DNA from: Chaetoceros tenuissimus
Taxonomy: Eukaryota > Bacillariophyta > Thalassiosirophyceae > Chaetocerotales > Chaetocerotaceae
Length of the DNA stretch: 64,000 bases
Direction: 5' to 3'
Assembly (NCBI GenBank): GCA_021927905.1
Contig: BLLK01000019.1
Span: 1,364,001 to 1,428,000, forward strand
Positions within the stretch are counted from its first letter, which is position 1. Every line of letters starts with the position of its first letter. A model generated the notes under the pieces. It did no database searches and was not told the DNA's origin. It saw only the letters and a program-made list of their open reading frames with translations. Made by a program: the position numbers and the translations under genes. Of this stretch, positions 8,622 to 17,961 are shown piece by piece.

Positions 8622-10163
8622 TTAGTAGTAAAGTGGGCGATTTCTCCATAGGTAGTATTGTTGATGGTAGTTTGTGCTGTAGTAAGGATATTGCTGATGG
8701 TACCAGTATGGAGCAGCTCTATTTACAGCCATTGGATGAAAGTTAAATGCTGCCCCATGGTAATAATATGGCGATGATACTCGATTACGCCAAAGTAGTT
8801 GCTCATAGTTTGGAATACGAGGCGAGGCCAAGTTTTGATTCTTGGATGACAACGGGCGCCGATGTGATTGGTGACTCGAAGTTGAAACTTTCAAAGATGG
8901 CAATGATGCGAGATCTGAGGTAGCTTTGTCTTTTCTATTTTGACTTTCTAGTACATTATGCTCTTTTTCAACGCTTTTCATCAATGGCTCTTTCTCTTCC
9001 TCCATCTTTGGAACGTAAGTAAGATTTTTTGGGAGTTCTTTCAGCTTGGCAAATCCATCTTTTTGCAGCTGCCATGGCGATTGAATATCAAAAGGGTTAG
9101 TAATCATTTTCACAGCGCCCTTGTCTGCATCAAATAACTTTTTAGGAGGCAGCACCAACTCCATCTTGTCTACAGTATTTGTACTTTCAACTGTTTTGAA
9201 ACTGGTATCACAAGTCAATACCGAACTATACGTGCTTTTAGTCAATGTAGAATCAGGAGTCTCAATCAACTGAAAGCCATTGGAGTCTTCGGAATCATCA
9301 TCTGATTCCATCACCTCTTCATCTCTTGCCTCTTGAAAGACTTCAATTTCCTGTGTAGGCTTCACTTGTTGCGAGCAACTATTCTTTGTCACTTCTAGGA
9401 ACGTCTTGGTAGTATTCCCCCAAACACATGTCGAGGTAGAAGATTCACTCTTTTTCTTCCTCAGCAAAGTCGGTGTAGTAGTTTTGAAGTTTGATTTAAA
9501 GTCACTCGAAACTGGAGAAAGAGAAGTCGATAAACTCAAATCTTCATGAAGATGAATGCAATTGATATCTTTGCACGATCTTCCATTTAGAAACTCATTG
9601 CAGTAAGGAACATGCGCATGACAACTCTTGATTTTATTTCGTTTCTTTCCAAATACTTTATCATTGGTTTCTCTTAGTGCCAACTGCGCCATCTTTTCAT
9701 TATGAAATGCAATAAACACTTGATTGTCATCTTTTGAAACTGAACTTCCTTTGCATGCATTATCCCAAAGAGTTGAAGTAGTTGGTGCCTCGACAATGAT
9801 TGAGATTTTACCAAACCGTTCAAAGAATTCTCGAATGTGAGCAAGACTTGGATAACGTGATCGAGGCAAGGACGAAAGGATACAATTCTTTCTCAACACA
9901 TGTTTCCCCTTCAAATGCTTTCTCGATTCCGCCAGTTCAGAAGAAGATGGTGTTGAAATCTTTGGTGGTGGAGGCACTGGTGGTATATTTTTTGGTGAAA
10001 GAGAAAAGCCGCGTTTGGAACGATTGCTCTGTTTACCTCCACTTCCATTATTTGTTCGATGAAAGTGTGTTGATCCTCCTCCATTCATTCTCGACTTTGG
10101 TGATTTACAATGATTAGAGAAGTCATGAAAGTGATTTCCAGTTCGATTGTTTTTTGCAGGCAT
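8622..10163 (-). CDS. NOT4-like RNA-binding protein (RRM plus CCCH finger, no RING)
   Basis: The protein has 513 residues. It has a disordered basic N-terminus, an RRM-like domain at about 87-185 (V-L-R-K-N-C-I-L-S-S-L-P as first strand, then F-F-E-R-F-G-K-I-S-I-I-V) and a CCCH zinc finger directly after it (Y-C-N-E-F-L-N-G-R-S-C-K-D-I-N-C-I-H-L-H-E, C188/C197/C202/H206). This RRM-CCCH pair matches CNOT4/Not4 (Y-C-S-Y-F-L..C..C..L-H-E). Canonical Not4 begins with a C4C4 RING, which is absent. The C-terminal 300 residues are disordered, ending in a Tyr/His/Pro-rich stretch. The start is the first ATG (10163); the frame is open only four codons further. It probably acts in mRNA turnover with CCR4-NOT, but ubiquitin-ligase activity is not expected. 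Confidence 0.75.
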   Translation of the reverse strand: MPAKNNRTGNHFHDFSNHCKSPKSRMNGGGSTHFHRTNNGSGGKQSNRSKRGFSLSPKNIPPVPPPPKISTPSSSELAESRKHLKGKHVLRKNCILSSLPRSRYPSLAHIREFFERFGKISIIVEAPTTSTLWDNACKGSSVSKDDNQVFIAFHNEKMAQLALRETNDKVFGKKRNKIKSCHAHVPYCNEFLNGRSCKDINCIHLHEDLSLSTSLSPVSSDFKSNFKTTTPTLLRKKKSESSTSTCVWGNTTKTFLEVTKNSCSQQVKPTQEIEVFQEARDEEVMESDDDSEDSNGFQLIETPDSTLTKSTYSSVLTCDTSFKTVESTNTVDKMELVLPPKKLFDADKGAVKMITNPFDIQSPWQLQKDGFAKLKELPKNLTYVPKMEEEKEPLMKSVEKEHNVLESQNRKDKATSDLASLPSLKVSTSSHQSHRRPLSSKNQNLASPRIPNYEQLLWRNRVSSPYYYHGAAFNFHPMAVNRAAPYWYHQQYPYYSTNYHQQYYLWRNRPLYY

Positions 10164-10461
10164 TTTAGAAATCAAATGAGTGGAAAGAGTTTTACTTTTA
10201 CAAATTTCTTAGTTCATTTCGGGCGTGGAAATCACAATGAAAGGCTTGTCCACGATGGAAATGAGAAAGAGACTATCACTCTTTTCGGACTCGTGTCATG
10301 TGTAGAAATGTGTACGTACGCATGTGTTCCGAAAAAGTTTCAAAATTCAATTTCATTTTTCTCAACTGATTAGTTTTTACTTAAAAATTGTATTGAAATC
10401 ATAAACTAAACCCTAACCCCAAGCCTCATTTTGTCCACTCATCTTTGTCCACTCATCGTTT

Positions 10462-11571
10462 CTACATGATTTCTAAGACACGATCTTGAACGTGTTTCGC
10501 ATGCAATTTCTTCAATGCATCAATGTACATGGCATGATACTTCTCCACAAGCTCATCGCTGGGCTTTTCTCCCTTGACTTTTGGCTTTGGAGTTGGAATA
10601 GGCTCCCCAATCAATGTCGTGATAGGAACTTTATAAGGAAGAGGCGTAAAGTATCGTCCATGAAACATTGGCAAAGCTACTCCAAATCTCTTTTGCAACC
10701 ATTGACGTTGTTTGACCATGAATCCATAGGTTGTATATGTATCACTATTGCCGACTCCAAATACAGGCACAATGTCTACTCCATAAGAAAGAGCTAATCG
10801 AATGAATCCCTTTCTCTTTTTCAAAACTACAATATCTCTTCCTTTGGTAGTATACATGCTCTCTTCCTCTCCACCAACGCAAACGACTATAGACCTATTG
10901 CACTCTAATAACTTTGAGGCTACACTTCTTGAAGCATCGACATAACCCATTTTGAGGAAAACCTCTCTTACTACTGGTATCTTAAAAATAACAGTGGCTG
11001 CTAATGCTGTACAATTATTTCCCACCATATTTGGAAACTTCAAATCAAAATCAGATCCATAGTTTGTAAACAATGCAAGTGGCATACAATGTATAGCATG
11101 TGGATGAACTGCAAAGATAAATTGACGAGTAGGGGATAATTTCGCATCAGCTTTCCATGGTTCGCATGTTATAGGAAAGTACTTCATACTCGCATCGTAA
11201 AACTTTTGAGCGACTTTTTCAATTTGATTCTGAGGTGGTATCGGTGCAGCATTCTTAGGTTGCAAATGTGATTTATCGAAAAGTATGACTTGAATGAAAT
11301 AGAGCAATAGCAAAGGAAAGCCAACATGTGTCATGAGATTCATATTTTCCATGAATCTATTCATGAAATGTAAAAGGCTTCCATAAAACATGACTGGAAT
11401 GATTAGAAATGAAAAGAAGCCGCCAGTAAAGAGCATACTCATTTCTTGTTCACATCCAAGTGGAGCAGTAATGAGATAGAGTATTGCTGCTGATAAGTGA
11501 ACTGGAAATATAATGATTCTCGACAAAAGGCATAATTTTCTATGAGGGGGGGCAGCAGCAGAAGACGTCAT
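10462..11571 (-). CDS. DGAT2-family acyltransferase, HPHA variant
   Basis: The 369-residue protein shows the DGAT2/MOGAT/wax-synthase fold. Hydrophobic N-terminal helices lie at about 18-37, 47-66 and 80-97. The catalytic block A-V-H-P-H-A is at 154-159 (the family has H-P-H-G), and the later blocks are V-G-G-E-E-E-S at 232-238, R-K-G-F-I-R-L-A, and V-P-V-F-G-V-G-N-S-D-T-Y. DGAT2 makes triacylglycerol from diacylglycerol and acyl-CoA at the ER and lipid droplet, and diatoms carry several copies. The Gly-to-Ala change after the catalytic His-Pro-His is unusual. Activity on another acyl acceptor (monoacylglycerol, wax alcohol) is possible. It is intronless, with an ATG at 11571. Confidence 0.85.
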   Translation of the reverse strand: MTSSAAAPPHRKLCLLSRIIIFPVHLSAAILYLITAPLGCEQEMSMLFTGGFFSFLIIPVMFYGSLLHFMNRFMENMNLMTHVGFPLLLLYFIQVILFDKSHLQPKNAAPIPPQNQIEKVAQKFYDASMKYFPITCEPWKADAKLSPTRQFIFAVHPHAIHCMPLALFTNYGSDFDLKFPNMVGNNCTALAATVIFKIPVVREVFLKMGYVDASRSVASKLLECNRSIVVCVGGEEESMYTTKGRDIVVLKKRKGFIRLALSYGVDIVPVFGVGNSDTYTTYGFMVKQRQWLQKRFGVALPMFHGRYFTPLPYKVPITTLIGEPIPTPKPKVKGEKPSDELVEKYHAMYIDALKKLHAKHVQDRVLEIM

Positions 11572-12129
11572 GATGTTTAGCTCGCTTTCCTTACGAAATA
11601 ATAAGCTATCTTGTGTATGAGAATTCTTTTCCGTCTAGAGATCTTGTAAGGTTTCCTTTCCTATGTGAGAATGTTTACTTTTGATGATGTTGAAATAATG
11701 CTTTCGTTGTTCATATGATGTGTGATGTGTGTACTCTTGTGCTTTCAGTTTTGCTAAGCACGTTTGTACAAATTGATACATACGAATACGTACTACCTCG
11801 TATACGAATCAAGTTTGTCGTAGAAACTAATTGAAAGACAAAAAAGAGAAAAATAATCTAATTTCTACCTAAGCTGGTCTTAGAGAATTCTTGTTTGAAT
11901 ATTTTTCATATGAATATGGATTCCCTTCTACCAAAAATATAAAAAATCCTTATTCAATTTATTTTAAAAGTTGGACTTTAAATTCCCTGATTGTACTATG
12001 TCGGAAGTCGTAATTATATATGTAAAATATGAAAATACAAATGAAAGAGGATCATTGTTTCAATGTTTCTTGTCAAGATAAAAATGAGACAATGTCCAAA
12101 CACTCAAAGAGTGGAAACACTGTTTATCT
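11572..12129. other. Intergenic region
   Basis: This 558-bp stretch lies upstream of the acyltransferase and downstream of the EGF-repeat gene, both on the minus strand. It is AT-rich with T- and A-runs at 11830-11960. No gene, RNA or clear element was seen. Confidence 0.4.
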
Positions 12130-14672
12130 CTATTTGCGAATAGTTCTATATCTGAGCTGTCTTCCAGTGCCACCTTTTGAGCTACCCTTGGAGCTTCCTT
12201 TCGACAATCCTTTAGAAGATCCCTTACTTGACGGAGAAGTCGCTGGAACAGAAGCAGTTCCAGAAGGAGAAGGTGGATCAGGACTGGAAATTGGTTCAAT
12301 TAGGATTGCGCCAATATCACCTTCTGGACAATCTCTTTCTGCATTTTCACCACTTGCGAATCCACAGGCAACTGGACACAAAGATCCTACATCCGAAGCT
12401 TCTTCACAATTGGTACTTGAGAAGCAATAGTTGTTGCGCCGAGTGTCAATAGCTTGTTTGTTCTTTGTCAACCAATCGCATCCAACCATTTTGTCAATCT
12501 TATCTAGCTTGAATACACTATCACCACTTGCATCTTGGACATTACAAGCACCACATGACTCTTGACATGCGCTGTAGATATGAGTTTCTCCGCAGTATTT
12601 AGCCTTTCGCTTACCAGCATTGCTTTTGGTAAGCCAAGAACATGGAACTCTGTTGCCGATATCAAGTTTGAAAGTAAAGCCTGATGAATCAGTGCAGTCA
12701 TCTTCTGTAACGAGCCCATCGACATCAGCAGGAGGTTCAACAGGACTTGGAGTTGGTGATTTTGTTGGGGAGGTCGTTGGTGAGGCTGTTGGGGATTTTG
12801 TCGGGGCAGATGTTGGACTAACGCAACGATTAATGCTTTGGACAAAAGTAGTACCTGCTGGGCAATCGCAACTCTTGTTATTGGCGTTGTATTGGAAGGA
12901 GGTTTCACATTGACAGTAAGCTTCACCGCTTCCATCAATCTTGCATTCACTTCTCTTGCACTTGACAGAGTCACAAGGATCAGGTATAGACACAACAACT
13001 GGAGGAGTTGGAGTTCCAGTGCAAGTGAAGCTATTCTCATCTGTGGGATTTGTATATGGAACACATGTTTGACCAGCTGGGCAGTTATGATTTTGACAAG
13101 GATCGAGTACACAAGCTGATCCTGAATAGTCAGGAGCGCATTGATCGCAAGCAGCTCCAGCATAGTTCGGAGGGCATACATCGCAGTTTGCTCCTGTAAA
13201 GTTATTAATACAGGTATCGCAGTTAGTTCCTTCAAAGTTACTAGCACATTCGTCACAATCAGCTCCAGCATAGTTCGGAGGGCATACATCGCAGTTTGCT
13301 CCTGTAAAGTTATTAATACAGGTATCGCAGTTAGTTCCTTCAAAGTTACTAGCACATTTGTCGCAATCAGCTCCAGCAAAAGGGGCATCACATTGATCGC
13401 AGTTTGCTCCTGTAAAGTTATTAATACAGGTATCGCAGTTAGTTCCTTCAAAGTTACTAGCACATTTGTCGCAATCAGCTCCAGCAAAAGGGGCATCACA
13501 TTGATCGCAGTTTGCTCCTGTAAAGTTATTAATACAGGTATCGCAGTTAGTTCCTTCAAAGTTACTAGCACATTTGTCGCAATCAGCTCCAGCAAAAGGG
13601 GTATTACATTGATCGCAGTTTGCTCCTGTAAAGTTATTGATACAGGTATCGCAGTTAGTTCCTTCAAAGTTACTAGCACATTCGTCGCAATCAGCTTCAG
13701 CAAAAGGGGCATCACATTGATCGCAGTTTGCTCCTGTAAAGTTATTGATACAGGTATCGCAGTTAGTTCCTTCAAAGTTACTAGCACATTCGTCGCAATC
13801 GGCTCCTGCAAAAGGGGCATCACATTGATCGCAGTTTGCTCCTGTAAAGTTATTAATACAGGTATCGCAGTTAGTTCCTTCAAAGTTACTAGCACAATCG
13901 TCGCAATCAGCTCCAGCAAAAGGGGTATTACATTGATCGCAGTTTGCTCCTGTAAAGTTATTGATACAGGTATCGCAGTTAGTTCCTTCAAAGTTACTAG
14001 CGCATACGTCGCAAGTTTTGCCAGCGAAGCCAGTATCACAGACACATGTCCCAGTTGACAAGTCACATGTTCCATTGTCACAATCGTTATTTGAGGTGCA
14101 ATCAACTTTTTGGAGGAATAAGATGAGTACAAGTGAAGTGTTTCTTTTAGTTATTCAAGAAATTTACTTACCATTATTGCAAATAGGTAACCAAGAGTTT
14201 GCGGGCACAGTTGTTCCAGACCCAGTGACATGAACATATTTTCTTTCACTTCCGTTCCCTGTTTTAACGGCATAACATCCTGGTAGTGTAGTACCAGAGT
14301 CATCTGTCTCGAATACCGGATTTAAGTTTGGTAATTGTACATTAGAAATGCATTTATTTGCAACTTGGTGATCAAAGGCAGCTTGACAGCTTGTGACTAT
14401 CTCAGGCCCAGTACATGATGATTGTCCACCACCAGCACCTAGCGTTTTATAGAGTTTTTCATTTGCAGCACAAGAAGCCAACTTTCTTGACTCATGAAAA
14501 ATACTTCTTGCAATACCATCTAGTTGAGATCCAAATTGGGATGAGAAGACTTTCATTTTTGATAAAATAAAGATTTATTTTTCAAAGTTTAGAGATTTTG
14601 CTTACCATTTGCAGAATGAGCAAAACCTTTACTGACACAAAGTGCTACGAAAAGGGAGAAAGAGACCTTCAT
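12130..14672 (-). CDS. Secreted EGF-like repeat protein with Cys-Trp modules and Lys/Gly tail
   Basis: Three exons were read: 14672-14606, 14549-14172 and 14105-12130. All introns are phase 1 with GTAAG donors, giving 806 residues. Exon 1 encodes a signal peptide (M-K-V-S-F-S-L-F-V-A-L-C). Exon 2 is a Cys domain ending L-P-G-C-Y-A-V-K..N-G. Exon 3 holds eight 36-residue Cys repeats (residues 183-470), another Cys region, a P-T-K-S-P-T hinge, two Cys-Trp modules (C-S-W-L-T-K and C-D-W-L-T-K, each followed by an Arg-rich run and ending C-G-A-C or C-P-V-A-C-G-F), then S-S-K-G repeats and the tail R-Q-L-R-Y-R-T-I-R-K. The build suggests an extracellular wall, matrix or adhesion protein. Lys spaced every 3-4 residues recalls biosilica-associated proteins, but that is an inference. 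A paralog follows at 17962. Confidence 0.8.
13141..14004 (-). repeat. Eight 108-bp tandem repeats coding EGF-like units
   Basis: The unit is 36 residues: C-A-S-N-F-E-G-T-N-C-D-T-C-I-N-N-F-T-G-A, then N-C-D, a variable C-x-x-P-F/Y-A-G-A-D-C-D and one more residue. Eight copies run without a break. The first 23 residues are identical in all copies and nearly identical at DNA level. The second part varies between Q-C-D-A-P-F, Q-C-N-T-P-F and V-C-P-P-N-Y, so copies fall into subtypes. Because the unit is a multiple of three, all six frames stay open, producing long false frames on both strands. Confidence 0.95.
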
Positions 14673-17600
14673 CTTGATTGAAAGCGAATAGGAGTCGATT
14701 ACAAAAGTACACTTTTCAAGTTTATGAACTCTTCTGATTAGTTACTCTTCTGGTTTCAGCTTGAAGTGATTTGAGGAAGGAGAAGCCCGGTCTGCAATGT
14801 GAGGGAAGTCTGGTTTCAAGTTTGATTAATGAGTCCTATTCAGACGAGAAGTCCAACATTCATTTATTGAAAAGTACAGTTTTGGTGGGTTCGGTGGAAA
14901 TGGAAATTAGACAGCGTTCTTACAATCTGCTTTGTTTTTTTGGCGGCAGGGGAAGTCTGGGCTAAATCAAAATGAATTTGAGTCAACTTTCTATTATCAA
15001 GACTAAATCCAATGATATGTGCGTATAGAACTCGTTAGAGTTGATGCTTCGCGAGAAGCCTATCAGATCGAGCTTGAGCTTCTCAAGCAAATAAGAAGCC
15101 AAGACGGGTCATTACTCTATTGGTCACTTCTTCATATAGGATAGAAATGCATGAGTTGCATCTTGAATGAATCTCCAGTTTGATGAATCATGTTATAGTC
15201 CGAAAGATGAGTAGTTTAAAATCAGTATTCTATATTCAAAGTTTGATTAAACAATCTCTATAGTTCAATTTCTCCGTGAGAAGGCCACAAACGTCGCTAA
15301 CTAAATGTCTGATCCAGGAACGAGCCTTCTCAGTTGCTCAAGGAACGATTGGAGTTAACTATTTTGTATCAAGGAACTACTCTTCTCAGTTGCTCGGGGG
15401 CTCAGGAAGGCGCGCAAAAAGTTAGCTCCAGGAACAAGTCTTCTCAACTCCTCAAGAACGATTGAGTGCACTATTCAGAATCCAGGAAATAGTCTTCTCA
15501 GCTCAAGAATACTGAGTTGATGCTTTGAATCAACTATTCAAGAACCCTGTGATGAATCTTTTATGCAAGTACTTTCAAATTGCAGAAACAAAGAGACGAG
15601 AAAATGTTTGATTGATCGCTTCAGCATCAATGTTGGAGATCTTATTTGCAAATGATCAATTAGCTACTTAGATCTGAATAGATTACAGTTGTTACGATGG
15701 AAGAATGTATCGATCCTGTAGTTTCTTTCTGCATCATTTGTTTTCACACGAGTAGGTAAAGAATGTATTGAGCACTCATTTCGAGTATTCTATTAGAAGT
15801 ACTATATTAAAGTCTACCATTTTCCTTACTGAAATGAATGCAAGGATAGGTTGATGTCAGTTCTTCCATAGTTACATCCAGATTGGTTGTACTCATTGCA
15901 AAATGGCAAAAGTGAACGACAGTATCTTGCTTCTTTGATACATGCACAGGCAACCTCATTTTCTAATTCATCCCTCTTTGATAAAATATATAGCTGAACA
16001 CTCATTCTGGCATTTCTTATCGTATCTTCATGCAAAAAGATTGATGTCTATTCCTTTCAACAAGTGTTAGATGATTTTGCACCAATGTTGATCCATCATC
16101 ATTCTTATTAAATACTGATGATAAAACCTTGACACTGATCACAATTGCATTTACGAGTACAATACTTTGATTGCAATGACAAGTTTGAGTCTATTTCAAA
16201 TTATCTCAATACCCACATTCAAGTGGTAATCAGCTGCTGATTATTCATTGAACGTAATCCATTACCTCCTACGTCTGCTGAATCAGAATGTAATTCTAAT
16301 TCAAATCAAGCTCGAGTCTAGATTCTCCTACACGACCACAATGCTTTTCAAAAATTATTTTTAATCGTGATGAACATTCATAATAAATATATAAATGCAT
16401 ATAGTATTCCTTCTCTTTGAACTGACTGACTTGACAATCCAATAGATATGGTTCCGAATCTTCCTATTTTGAAAAAAGACTTTGTGAGTGCTATAACTAC
16501 CGTTACAGCATAACGGCAAGAATGACAACAAAATGGTGGGCATACCAGTAGTACGTACGTAGAGAGAAACGGTGAAATAAAACAAAAAGAAAAGAACTAA
16601 TTACGACCTGCTCGACGTGTTGCTATTCATACTTCATCTCTTTCTCTCTCTTATTTCAGATCCCTAACCTTATATCTCTTGTGAAAGAGAAATCTTGAAT
16701 CTTATTGGCTTCATCAATCCGGTATTTCAAAAAGTAACGACAGGAAAGATCAACAAGTCGAAAGAACAATTGTAGAGAGATTCCTTTAGAATGGAAGGAA
16801 TCTTTAGGATACAAGCATCTTCTCAAAGATTGTATTCTATACAATGAGAATTTACAGCGTCTCAATTACAGTTCAATCTAAATATGGTTCTATCTTGATA
16901 GATGCACACTTTACTGCACATCTTTTTCGGAAAAACATATCTTTGGGCTTCCTTCTTCCTGAATTCAACATTTGTTAGCTTGTGAAAAGTGAAAAGTACA
17001 GCTAGACGTCTAATTGCTTTCTTTTCTTTTGTACAAGAATGAAACTTTTCTTTCTTCAGCTCGTTGGCACGACGAGTCGATGCTGGATGGTCGATGATCT
17101 TGAATCAAGAGAAGGTTGAATTACAGAATGGCTTCTCAGTACTTGATATCTACTGAATGATGGAATGAACTCATAATTCAAAAAGTTCTAACTTGAAAGG
17201 TTACAGAGTAGAAGCAATTGGAATAAACGATGTAGATAGCCAATCTTTTAATTGATACCTCGGATACTGAATACTAGAGAAAAGTGAATGGAGTGAAGTT
17301 TTATGCAAAGATTCAAGAATAGAAATGAAACAGGACAACGTCACCATCTTGATGTAGTACAAAAGATATCTTTAGACTTGCTGACCTTTCGTGGTAGAGA
17401 CTGTATGAAATAGAAGAGACGAAATGCACGGATTGTTTCAAGGATTTGGCTCTTCGGTGAACAGCTTTAAAAGTCGAATCATATCTCTGACTTGGAACAT
17501 GGATATGAATGATTCGGGAGGAGGTACTTCTCTCGATCCAATGGCTTAAAATCTCATGTATGGAAAGAAATAGTAGAGAAATTTGGCCATGGTCTGTTGA

Positions 17601-17961
17601 AATCCATCGAGTAGACATTCTTCTTTCGCAATAGTTGCAAGAATTTGAACTTGTTTCCTTTCTTTTATTTCAAGTCATTTTTCTCTTTTGAAGAGTAGTG
17701 GACGCATTGAATTGGAATTATGAAAACAGCTATTGCAGCAAGCATAAGATAAACAGCCTTTTCCAACGACTTGGAATCAAAATATATTTGAGTCTTTTTA
17801 GAACATACATGGAGTCAGTTCGCGAATACTCGTAGGATAAAACCATGAGAGAAGTCTTATAGTAATAAAAGAAAAGGTAAATCACATATATTTTTATAAT
17901 GGTATTTGAAAACATGTATAACTTTTATTCACTCGATAAATCACATTCACTTCATTTTTCT
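14673..17961. other. Gene-poor 3.3-kb spacer between two secreted paralogs
   Basis: No reading frame here looks coding; the longest, about 100 codons at 17313-17618 minus, has no domain or repeat structure. The stretch contains degenerate repeats (15313-15540) and many GAGAAG/CTTCTC words, for example near 14780, 15050 and 15090. The same words recur in the spacers at 20990-21050 and 23620-23700. No transposase, terminal repeats or RNA gene was recognised. Confidence 0.5.
15313..15540 (+). repeat. Four degenerate tandem repeats of about 57 bp
   Basis: Units begin at about 15313, 15370, 15428 and 15482. Each starts with C-(C/A)-AGGAA, followed by TCTTCTCA and GCTCAAG-like words, and ends near CTATT. 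Similarity decays between copies and unit length varies from 54 to 60 bp. The block is noncoding. Confidence 0.6.

Noticed and set aside
10408-10420. AAACCCTAACCCC, like a telomere repeat
   Set aside because: Only one CCCTAA unit and a partial neighbour are present, mid-contig between two genes. This is too short to mean an internal telomere.
13141-14058. A 305-codon open frame on the plus strand, opposite the EGF-like repeats
   Set aside because: The repeat unit is 108 bp, so a stop-free frame in one unit is stop-free in all. The translation is a monotonous repeat with no signal or domain.
12504-14132. A 542-codon frame on the minus strand, in a different phase from the EGF-repeat gene
   Set aside because: It has the same cause as above. 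The spliced gene with its signal peptide, Cys pattern and modules lies in the other phase.
17313-17618. A 101-codon minus-strand frame in the gene-poor spacer
   Set aside because: It shows no domain, no repeat structure and no neighbouring exons, and its length is within chance for AT-rich DNA.
14673-17961. A transposon or virus insertion in the large spacer
   Set aside because: No transposase, integrase, reverse transcriptase, terminal repeat or target duplication could be seen.
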